Made by a program: the position numbers and the translations under genes. The notes under the pieces are model-generated. The model saw only the letters and a program-made list of their open reading frames with translations, was not told where the DNA came from and ran no database searches. From Anthoceros angustus (lineage: Eukaryota; Streptophyta; Anthocerotopsida; Anthocerotales; Anthocerotaceae), in contig VJWM01000151.1 in assembly GCA_010909165.1 (NCBI GenBank), forward strand, positions 496,001 through 560,000: a stretch of DNA of 64,000 nucleotides, given 5' to 3'. Of this stretch, positions 19,887 through 28,810 are shown piece by piece. Every line of letters begins with the position of its first letter. Position 1 is the first letter of the stretch.

Positions 19887-22472
19887 TTGCATACCATGGG
19901 TCGATCGCTTCAAACCCGGACCCTTCGTTTGTTCGAGCGTAGGCCCTGCCCGTTAGGCGTTCTGAAGTCACCTTGTGACAAATCCGAGAACGAAGAAGCA
20001 GATTCACAGGTAGGCACATGGTCCAGATGTGAGGAAGGACAAGTTAGTGAGACTATTGAAGCACTGGATCTGCTGGTACAACAAGGGGTTTTTGTTCCCC
20101 TGTGTCTCTTTTATCAAGTTCTGGTAAGGGAAAAGAATCTGGTGGGTGGGAGGCACATCCATGGCCTTGTTTGGAAAAGCGGATATGGGTCAAATGTATA
20201 CCTAGGCAACCACCTCATCCGCATGTATTCTTCTCACGGGAAATGGCAGGAAGCATCGCAGGTGTTCAGTTCAATGGCTGTCCCGGACAAGTATTCATGG
20301 TCATCTGTCATTCTGGCACATGCCGAACATGGAGAACCTGAGCGGGCAATCAAATTGTACTCGGAGATGCGACAGTCAGTGGTCCCGGACAATCATATTA
20401 TCGCCGCGGTCCTGAAAGCATGTGCGAAGGCCGAAGATCTGATGTCAGGAATGCAGGTGCATGCTGACTTTGTGAAGAGTGCAGCTGAGCCAGACGTGTT
20501 TGTTGGGAACTGTCTTGTGGACATGTATGCAAAATGTGGTAGCTTGGATGATGCTCGGGAAGTTTTTGACAATCTAACAGCAAAGAACGTGGTTACATGG
20601 AATATCATGCTTGCTGGATACGCTCGGCAGGGTCTCGGACAGGAAGCCTTGACTCTCTATGCACACATGCAGGATGAGGGCATCCTGCAAGTTAGTCATG
20701 CCACATTTGTCTGCCTCCTCAAAGCGTGTGGCAGTATTGGAGCCCTACACCACGGGAAGCAACTTCACTCTCAGATTCAACAGAAAGGACTGGAATCAGA
20801 TCTGGTTATTGGGAGCTGCCTGGTGGACATGTATGTGAAATGCATGAGCTTAGAGGATGCCCGTAGTGTTTTTGATAGATTGCCTGCAAGAGATGTAGTG
20901 ACGTGGACTACCATGCTTGCAGGATACGCTCAACGAGGCCTTGGTGAGGAAGCTCTGAACCTTTATGCCTGTATGCAAGAGGAAGGCATGGCTCCAGCAG
21001 ATCTTGTTACTTTTGTGTGCTTGCTTAATGCATGTGCCCGCATTGGAGCCCTACATCAAGGGAAGCAGCTCCATTCCCAGATTCGAGATAGAGGATTGAC
21101 ATGTAATCTCGTGATTGGTAACTGTCTCGTGGACATGTATGCTAAATGCGGGAGCATGGATGATGCTCGGAGGGTTTTTGACAATATGACCAGAAGAGAC
21201 GTGGTGACATGGAATGCAATGCTCACAGGGTATGTTCAGCATGGGCTGGGGCACGAAGCTCTTTCTCTTTATGCAAGTATGCAGCAGGAGGAAGTCACTA
21301 AAGCTAATCGCGTTACGTTTCTGTGCCTCCTTCAAGCGTGTGGCATTACTGGCGCACTACAACCAGGGAAGGAACTCCATTCGCAGATTCAAGAAAGTGG
21401 AATGATATCTGATCTGGTCATTGGCAACTGCTTAGTGGACATGTATGCAAAATGTGGGAGCTTAGATGATGCCCGCAGAGTATTCGATAAGCTGGCTACT
21501 AAAAGTGTAGTCACGTGGAATGCCATGCTCACCGGATATGTCGAACATGGGCTCGGTGAAGAAGCTTTGAGTCTTTATGCAAGTATGCAAGAGGAAGGCA
21601 TCACTGCAGCAGATAGTGTTACATTTATCTGCCTGCTAAATGCATGTGCAGGTGCAGGAGCTTTGCATTTGGGAAAGAAGCTTCATTCCCAGATCCAAAG
21701 AGGAGGACTGGAAGTTGATGTTGTGATAGGCAGCTGCTTGGTGGACATGTATGCAAAATGTGGAAGCCTTGATGATGCCCGGACGGTGTTTGAGAATTTG
21801 GGGACAAGAAATGAAGTCACATGGACCGCAATGATTGCAGCATATGGTCAGCACGGGCTCGGGGATGAGGCCCTGCACTGCTATGAGGGAATGCGGGTGG
21901 CAGGCATCAAGCCAAGTGCAGTCACATTTCTCGCAGTTCTCTTTTCATGCAGCCATGCTGGCCTGGTGGACAGAGGTGCTGAGTACTTTGAATCCATGAC
22001 CAGAGACTATGGCATTACTCCCAGCGCCGAGCACTATGCAAAAATGATTGACCTGTTCGGACGTGCAGGATGCTTCTCGAAGGTAAAAGAGCTGCTGTCA
22101 ACCATGCCAATGCAGCCTGATCTGGGAATGTGGTTGATCCTGTTGGGTGCCTGTCGGAAGCATGGCAATGTTGTGCTAGGAGAACAGGCATTTTCTTCTG
22201 CAGTGCAACTACAGCCAGAACATTCTGCTGCCTATGTTTTGATGTCGCAGATCTATGCTGATGCGGGCTTGACCCACAATGCGAAGAAAGTTCACAGATG
22301 GAGGGTGATGAACGGTGCTTGGAAGGAGCCTGGCTCAAGCTGGATAGAGCATCAGCACGTAACGCACACGTTTCTGGTAGGAGACCAGAAACACCCGGAG
22401 CATGATCAACTTTACGACCTTCTTCAAAAGCTGACCATGGAGCTGAAGAAGGCGGGACTGATGTCACAATAG
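19887..22472 (+). CDS. PLS-class pentatricopeptide repeat protein with E domain, no DYW
   Basis: Intronless, 861 residues. After an N-terminal region that could target an organelle come about six P-L-S triplets of roughly 101 residues each, with repeated [15 protein letters not shown] and DVVTWNAMLTGY blocks. The motifs past the last triplet (TPSAEHYAKMIDLFGRAG, then MWLILLGACRKHGN) lead into E and E+ domains ending SSWIEHQHVTHTFLVGD and ELKKAGLMSQ. The protein stops where a DYW deaminase domain would normally begin. PLS proteins bind single organelle transcripts and direct C-to-U (or U-to-C) editing or other processing. Without a DYW domain it would need a partner enzyme. Triplets 2-6 are very alike in sequence, suggesting recent internal duplication. 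The last 107 codons and 3' flank are duplicated downstream. Confidence 0.92.
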   Translation: MHTMGRSLQTRTLRLFERRPCPLGVLKSPCDKSENEEADSQVGTWSRCEEGQVSETIEALDLLVQQGVFVPLCLFYQVLVREKNLVGGRHIHGLVWKSGYGSNVYLGNHLIRMYSSHGKWQEASQVFSSMAVPDKYSWSSVILAHAEHGEPERAIKLYSEMRQSVVPDNHIIAAVLKACAKAEDLMSGMQVHADFVKSAAEPDVFVGNCLVDMYAKCGSLDDAREVFDNLTAKNVVTWNIMLAGYARQGLGQEALTLYAHMQDEGILQVSHATFVCLLKACGSIGALHHGKQLHSQIQQKGLESDLVIGSCLVDMYVKCMSLEDARSVFDRLPARDVVTWTTMLAGYAQRGLGEEALNLYACMQEEGMAPADLVTFVCLLNACARIGALHQGKQLHSQIRDRGLTCNLVIGNCLVDMYAKCGSMDDARRVFDNMTRRDVVTWNAMLTGYVQHGLGHEALSLYASMQQEEVTKANRVTFLCLLQACGITGALQPGKELHSQIQESGMISDLVIGNCLVDMYAKCGSLDDARRVFDKLATKSVVTWNAMLTGYVEHGLGEEALSLYASMQEEGITAADSVTFICLLNACAGAGALHLGKKLHSQIQRGGLEVDVVIGSCLVDMYAKCGSLDDARTVFENLGTRNEVTWTAMIAAYGQHGLGDEALHCYEGMRVAGIKPSAVTFLAVLFSCSHAGLVDRGAEYFESMTRDYGITPSAEHYAKMIDLFGRAGCFSKVKELLSTMPMQPDLGMWLILLGACRKHGNVVLGEQAFSSAVQLQPEHSAAYVLMSQIYADAGLTHNAKKVHRWRVMNGAWKEPGSSWIEHQHVTHTFLVGDQKHPEHDQLYDLLQKLTMELKKAGLMSQ

Positions 22473-23516
22473 AATTATGAGTCACGGGTATGAACACAGC
22501 TAAGGAGCCGCTCTTGGGTTCACATTTGGAGACGCTGGCATGTGGTCGTCTGGACAGGACGAGTTTCTACAGTTTCCGTGACAGCAATTGTCTTCCTGTT
22601 GTCAGGATTTCGCTGGGGTGGGTCTTCCAGGGGAGGCTAGCGGTCAAGCCTGAGACTCGTTAACGGTCCATTCCCTCCATGTCCAGACTTCAGCCCTCAT
22701 GCTGGCATGCGGGAGGATTGGGTGTCGCATGAATGAGGAAATTCTCGGTCGGCCCCATCATGATCGAAGACCCTTGTCGAACCGGATGCTGCAGGCTTGA
22801 CATTCACGGGAAACCGGAAGCTGCAGGTCAGAGGTAAGAATATGTAAGGAGATACACACATCGAGACAATGCCGCATTTAACCCGGACGAACTTCAAAGA
22901 CCGGCCAGCCGATAACGCACATTTTGCGGCCCCAACGTAAAGTAGAGCACAATCTGGAAAGTAAGCCCAAAAGGACGTACATTTATTACAGAAGTAGCTC
23001 GGCCAGGCTTTTAGTCTGGCCTCTGGGACCCTGCCATCCTAGATCCACCATAGCTCAGTTTCGACTTTGTTCTAGCTGCCTGACTATTGGCTTGTACATG
23101 CATATCAGGTTTTCTTATCGTATTAACTACCTTTACAATTGCGATATATTTCCATCTTGGTTTGCTGTTGCTTATGGCTTCCTCCTCCTTACTGCGAGTG
23201 CGGCCGTCCTCGATGACTGCAGTGCGTCCTCGATGACTGCAGTGTACACCTCGTTCGTTGTCCCATGGTGCTCATCAGATTGCCACCCACAATGCCATCC
23301 GTCATATCTTGTTTATCATAGCTTGTGGAAGTGGTTACATGGCCTAGAGGGAGCGGGGTTGCACTCTTCGTACCGGTCACTCGTAGGGCTGACTTGTATA
23401 TTGTCCATGGCGACCAAGTTTCGGTGGTGAACGTAGTAGTTGCTGAACTTGCGTGCGACATTATCTCTACTCATGTCATCACTAGCGCTGGTTAGGCACG
23501 AGTAGCGGCTCTCAAG
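22153..23516 (+). repeat. Tandem duplication, copy 1 (PPR 3' end plus flank)
   Basis: This unit of about 1364 bp starts inside the E domain of the PPR gene (GTCGGAAGCATGG) and ends at GAGTAGCGGCTCTCAAG. It is followed directly by a second copy. Near 23200-23245 it holds two 20-bp CGTCCTCGATGACTGCAGTG units. Confidence 0.9.
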
Positions 23517-24918
23517 GTCGGAAGCATGGCAATGTTGTGCTAGGAGAACAGGCATTTTCTTCTGCAGTGCAACTACAGCCAGAACATTCTGCTGCCTATG
23601 TTTTGATGTCGCAGATCTATGCTGATGCGGGCTTGACCCACAATGCGAAGAAAGTTCACAGATGGAGGGTGATGAACGGTGCTTGGAAGGAGCCTGGCTC
23701 AAGCTGGATAGAGCATCAGCACGTAACGCACACGTTTCTGGTAGGAGACCAGAAACACCCGGAGCATGATCAACTTTACGACCTTCTTCAAAAGCTGACC
23801 ATGGAGCTGAAGAAGGCGGGACTGATGTCACAATAGAATTATGAGTCACGGGTATGAACACAGCTAAGGAGCCGCTCTTGGGTTCACATTTGGAGACGCT
23901 GGCATGTGGTCGTCTGGACAGGACGAGTTTCTACAGTTTCCGTGACAGCAATTGTCTTCCTGTTGTCAGGATTTCGCTGGGGTGGGTCTTCCAGGGAGGC
24001 TAGCGGTCAAGCCTGAGACTCGTTAACGGTCCATTCCTCCATGTCCAGACTTCAGCCCTCATGCTGGCATGCAGGAGGATTGGGTGTCGCATGAATGAGG
24101 AAATTCTCGGTCAGCCCCATCATGATCGAAGACCCTTGTCGAACCGGATGCTGCAGGCTTGACATTCACGGGAAACCGGAAGCTGCAGGTCAGAGGTAAG
24201 AATATGTAAGGAGATACACACATCGAGACAATGCCGCATTTAACCCGGACGAACTTCAAAGACCGGCCAGCCGATAACGCACATTTTTGCGGCCCCAACG
24301 TAAAGTAGAGCACAATCTGGAAAGTAAGCCCAAAAGGACGTACATTTATTACAGAAGTAGCTCGGCCAGGCTTTTTAGTCTGGCCTCTGGGACCCTGCCA
24401 TCCTAGATCCACCATAGCTCAGTTTCGACTTTGTTCTAGCTGCCTGACTATTGGCTTGTACATGCATATCAGGTTTTCTTATCGTATTAACTACCTTTAC
24501 AATTGCGATATATTTCCATCTTGGTTTGCTGTTGCTTATGGCTTCCTCCCTCCTTACCTGCGAGTGCGGCTTCGTCCTCGATGACTGCAGTGCGTCCTCG
24601 ATGACTGCAGTGCGTCCTCGATGACTGCAGTGTACACCTCGTTCGTTGTCCCATGGTGCTCATCAGATTGCCACCCACAATGCCATCCGTCATATCTTGT
24701 TTATCATAGCTTGTGGAAGTGGTTACATGGCCTAGAGGGAGCGGGGTTGCACTCTTCGTACTGGTCACTCGTAGGGCTGACTTGTATATTGTCCATGGCG
24801 ACCAAGTTTCGGTGGTGAACGTAGTAGTTGCTGAACTTGCGTGCGACATTATCTCTACTCATGTCATCACTAGCCGCCTGGGTTAGGCTGTTACCGGAGT
24901 AGCGGCTCTCAAGGTCAG
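23517..24918 (+). repeat. Tandem duplication, copy 2
   Basis: Near-identical to 22153-23516, with small indels and one extra copy of the 20-bp CGTCCTCGATGACTGCAGTG unit (three at about 24570-24630). The copy ends with extra bases around 24885-24900 absent from copy 1. Its left junction lies at GGTCGGAAG, and the sequence after its end reads GGTCAGGAAG. The short similarity at both ends fits unequal exchange or microhomology-mediated repair. Confidence 0.9.
23520..23836 (+). pseudogene. Duplicated 3' fragment of the PPR gene
   Basis: Encodes the last part of the PPR E/E+ region (open from 23537, 99 residues, ending ELKKAGLMSQ), identical in protein to the end of the gene at 22472. It has no repeats or start of its own and is a by-product of the tandem duplication. 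Confidence 0.9.
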
Positions 24919-25116
24919 GAAGTACAGTAGGATGCAAGTGGGCCACCTCTTTATTCTGCTAGCACTTAAAGCGTATGGGGCGATGGCCGAGGACTTAAAT
25001 TTCTGAAGTCCAGCCAGCGCCAAAGCGTACTCTGCTCACAGGCACGATGTGGAGTTGTCTCTTTCCTACTTCACAGCACACTTCATACAGCGAGTCTCAA
25101 TTGCTCTTGAAAGGGC
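24919..25116. other. Short unassigned stretch
   Basis: No gene seen between the tandem duplication and the first copy of the 215-bp repeat family. Confidence 0.4.
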
Positions 25117-25345
25117 CATATGGACGACGATTCTTCACAAGGCGACGAGCGCAGGTGACGCTTCTTCCTCTTCCTCCATGGTTTGCAAGCCGTTTGTTCT
25201 TCTTGCATATGATATCGTAGGAGCAGTAGGTGACTATAGGTAGTCGCTCCCTTTCATCTTGACCTTTGGGGTCCTCCTTGGTTTGTCCCTTGATGGATGG
25301 GCTTTTCCCATCATTTTTTCCCTTAATAAAATATAAGGGCTTTTT
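25117..25345 (+). repeat. Dispersed repeat of about 215 bp with hairpin and AATAAA end, copy 1
   Basis: Starts near TTCACAAGGCGACGAGCG and contains GGTGACGCTTCTTCCTC, TTTGCAAGCCGTTTG, AGGTAGTCGCTC and the small hairpin GATGGGCTTTTCCCATC, then T-rich sequence and AATAAA. Three more copies lie at 31690-31925 (plus), 32040-32240 (minus) and 28085-28320 (minus). Either a SINE-like or a small LTR-type (TRIM) family could end this way. Confidence 0.65.
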
Positions 25346-26272
25346 CTTTTTACAATATGTGTTAATCCGCCTATATAATAGATTTATATGATGTTACAAT
25401 AGATCTTTATGATGTTACAATAGATTTATATTATGTTACGATGTTATGAAAACACAGAGGAATCCTTGCTGAAGATTCGTCCCCTGGGTTTATTTTGATT
25501 TATTTTCAAAAATAGATTTATATGCTGGTCAGCATGGATCTTTGGCAAGAAGTATAGATGATGCAAAGGATTGTTGATACAGAAGTGAATTGTGATATGG
25601 AAAATGAATTTAAAATTATGTTCATATCCTCCTCACTAGAGTTCATCAATGTTGGTTGCATTAATGATGTGGGGCCCATCGTTTACCCAACAAGATTGCA
25701 CTAAGGAGAAGACCAAGATAGTTGCCAACTGTCAATGCCGTTGATGCCAAGGCGGGCTTACGTCCTTGAGTGTGCAATGAAGAAGAGCCAAAGACTTGTG
25801 GCTGCTGCATTATGCTTCACAAACACGCCGAACCACTTCAAAGCATCCAATGTCATGGAGGCTCCCGTATCAGGAAGGCCTTCAACATGAAGAAATGTGG
25901 AAGCCAGGCCCGGTACCATGCGGAGCACGGACTACACCAGGTGGAGCCAGCGAAGAAAAGGCCAGGTACTACACATGTAAGGAGCTTCTTCCATGTTCTA
26001 TGTATAGTGTGATGGCGGGCCATTTTCCATTTCCACCTCATTCTATAGCCGGATGCGAACACATGTGAATCTACCTTAAATCGTAGAGGCTACAAACACC
26101 AATACCATCTAGGGGCAAAATGGAAGGTAAAGAAATGTAAGTACAAGGAAATATAAATATAAAAAATATAAATAAAAACAAATATAAATAGAAGGGAAAA
26201 CAATCTATCCAACCGAAATCCAAAATCCATAATTGGAAGATATTATAAATAATTTGATATTTACTTAGTGAT
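25346..26272. other. AT-rich intergenic stretch
   Basis: Contains a few imperfect repeats of GATTTATATGATGTTACAATA (one near 25375-25440) and no recognisable gene. The open frames at 25770-26068 have no family resemblance. Confidence 0.4.
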
Positions 26273-26280
26273 ATTAGCTT

Positions 26281-26668
26281 CAGGGTGTCATTTTGACCCC
26301 GTCCCAAGCTCAGTCCGGTCGGCATGTGTTAAAAAACCATGGGACCGGAGGTTCTTCAGTCCGGTCCCCACCCTCGGTCCCAGAAAGATAGGGGCCGAGG
26401 GTTCATAAAATCCGGTTTAAAATTAATAAATTATTTAATTTTATATCCAAGGATTTATATTTATTATAAATACATGGACCCATCTTATAATTGATATGGT
26501 CATAAAGAATTTTACTAGATATTTTTTTTTTTATATTATTATTTATAAATTATTTATTTAATATTTATTATATTTAGTGACCAAGGGTTTAGCCATCCTA
26601 CTCGGTCCGAAAGGCGTATGACTAAGCGGTCCGGGGGTGAGCTAGTACTCGGTCAAAATGACACCCTG
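26281..26668. mobile_element. hAT-type MITE, copy 1 (8-bp target-site duplication)
   Basis: A 388-bp non-coding element with terminal inverted repeats CAGGGTGTCATTTTGACC and its complement. It is flanked on both sides by the perfect 8-bp duplication ATTAGCTT (26273-26280 and 26669-26676). Eight-base target duplications are typical of hAT transposons. A related element lies inverted at 47433-47860. The interior has an AT-rich centre and GGTCC-rich flanks and encodes no transposase. Confidence 0.85.
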
Positions 26669-26769
26669 ATTAGCTTCATAATTGGGAAACCTTTTCAATA
26701 TATATTTGGCTTAGAGGTCAAGAAGTTAGTTCAATATACATTTGGTTGGACATAAGGACGTCACATGAG

Positions 26770-27393
26770 GAGTTTGGAAATAAAATGGATCAAAGTCACA
26801 AAAATTACAAAAGTAGGCCAGACTAAACGCCTATTACCTGAACGCCGACTGACAACGAGAGCGGTGAAAAGATCTAAGTCAACCATCGAAGAAGTTGACT
26901 CAAACGCCAAATGTTGGATTTATCTCCAAACGTTCCAAAGTGAAGAAGAAGATGTAACTAAAATTATGCAAAACAATAATAAGGAGTTTGGAAATCAAAC
27001 GATGCAAGACAATGGTGAGGAGTTAGGAAATAAAATGTTCCAAAAAAAAAAAAAGATAAAAGTAAAAAGATTACAAAAGTTGGATGGACTAAACGGTAAC
27101 TAGTTGAATGTGAACCAACAATTAGGAGGCTGAAAAAATCTGAGTTAACCACTGAAGAAGTTGACTCTGATGCTAAGTGTTTGACTTACCACCAAGCAAG
27201 AACGTGGAGGTCTACAAAAGAGAACAAAAAACGATCAACTTTGATTGATTTTCGTAGAACGATTAGGAGAAAGATATTAGTACCTTCAATAGAGGAGGAT
27301 GGACAAAAACTTTTTCCAGTTTCTAAGAACAATTTACGGGTTCAAAATCTCTACCAATTTTTAAAAAATAATATCAAGAAAATAAATAAATAA
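26770..27393 (+). pseudogene. Tandemly repeated coding relic of unknown family
   Basis: Two copies of a roughly 265-bp sequence lie in tandem. The first (about 26770-27030) reads KITKVGQTKRLLPER and then STIEEVDSNAKCW. The second (about 27060-27200) reads KLDGLN and then ELTTEEVDSDAKC in other frames. The segment is lysine-rich and broken by stops. It lies between a MITE and a copia remnant, so it is probably retroelement-derived. I do not recognise the family. Confidence 0.4.
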
Positions 27394-27574
27394 TTAAATT
27401 TTATTAGATAATATAGATGGAGCAAAACTCAAAGAATCAGACATCTTGCTTGGATGACTAAAAAGGGAACAAAAGAGAATTGAATTTGATTGCTTTCAAA
27501 CAAAATAGGGAGACGTAAAATTAAGAATTCCTATTGATGACAAAAACAAGCTTAGAAACAATACCGGAAACAGT

Positions 27575-27937
27575 TTGGTATGGTTGCATGAGTCGGAAAA
27601 CGACCAAACCCGTTTGCACAAGGTCTTCATCGCCACATACTACTTAGAATTCCCCTTGCTTAGTAAAAAGCAATATGGCATCTTGTCCATCCAGGTCTTT
27701 ACGATTCATATTCAAAGTTCGATTGATCTCACTTATCGACCTTGTTTACCACCATACACCATGCAGATACACTTCCATTATGTCTACAATCTCATTGGAA
27801 AGGGCTCAAGCCGATTGACATGGCCACGAGCGGAGGAGATGGTAACAGATGCCTTCACCAAGGCGTTCGAAGGTGCAAAGTTCCGCAGACAAACTTGCAC
27901 TTTTTGTAAAATAGATTTTTTTTTGAACCTTTTTTAG
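27575..27937 (+). pseudogene. Ty1/copia RNase H remnant
   Basis: The end of the frame reads EEMVTDAFTKAFEGAKFRR, matching the conserved MxADxLTKxLPxxKF end of copia RNase H. Upstream, IHFHYVYNLIGKG corresponds to the usual IxxxxHxIR segment. The rest is too decayed to place. Confidence 0.6.
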
Positions 27938-28084
27938 TGTAATAGGTTATTATAAATAAATAAATAATATTAAAAATACATTGATAAACATATTCAAGTA
28001 AATGACGTGATTAAAGAATAACCTAATCCTAAAAGTCAAGGCCAGCACCATCAGCTTGGATAAATGCCATCCACCTATTAGCTC

Positions 28085-28320
28085 CCGCCGACTGAGGGTA
28101 GAAGAAATTTAATTCAATAAAAATCTTTTATCAAATGATGAAAAAAGCCCATCCACCACGCGAAAACCAAAGAGGACCCAACGTGAATGAAAGTGACTAA
28201 ACTCTCTACCTAGAGTCACGTAGTCCTCCCACAATGTGATAAAGAGGAAGAACAAATGACCAGCAAACCATGGAGAAGAGGAAGAAGCATCACCTGCGCT
28301 CGCCGCCTTGCTATGGAACT
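28085..28320 (-). repeat. Dispersed 215-bp repeat, copy 4
   Basis: The reverse complement follows the same order as the copy at 25117-25345: GGCGGCGAGCGCAGGTGATGC, CTTCTTCCTC, the GGATGGGCTTTTTTCATC hairpin region and a T-rich end. It is the most diverged of the four. Confidence 0.55.
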
Positions 28321-28439
28321 TGCCGAATAGAGTGATCCGGCGACCTTCCGCACTACATCACGCCGGGAATCATAGTCCCGGATAACCTCATGGCTGTGGG
28401 ACGATTCACTATCAAAGCGTGTCTGTTCAAGCTTAAAGA

Positions 28440-28612
28440 GTTCAGGGTTGATAAGATCTCTTTCATATGGTATGGGTTTTGCACAGACCATGACATTCCT
28501 CTCAACGTATTTGTGGGCAGCGGCCTGGCGGACATGCATGCACAATGTGCTGAACTAAAAGATGCACGCCAGGTTTTTGAAAGCCTGACCACGAAGGATG
28601 TGGTGACGTGAA
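28440..28612 (+). pseudogene. PPR gene fragment
   Basis: A short plus-strand frame ends NVFVGSGLADMHAQCAEL, then KDARQVFESLTTKDVVT and a stop, a clear single PPR motif pair like those in the intact gene at 19887. The flanking sequence has no further motifs in frame. It is a relic next to the gulonolactone-oxidase-like gene. Confidence 0.7.
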
Positions 28613-28810
28613 AGTGTGATATGGGTGACCACAAAGGATGGGAACACATGAAACTGTTACCTGGGTATGAGCCATTGGACGGCAAGGGCTCGACCAAGCG
28701 CCTCTCTTGTCCTGTGTAGACAGGATCAAGGATGCTGACACAGAAGTACAATCCTCGAATCACCCACCATCACGTCCCAAATACATACTCCAACATTCCA
28801 CAAAGTTTGT

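Noticed and set aside
22697-24849. Several open frames in the flank of the duplicated PPR 3' end
   Set aside because: They occur in both copies only because the DNA is duplicated, and they have no family resemblance or start context.
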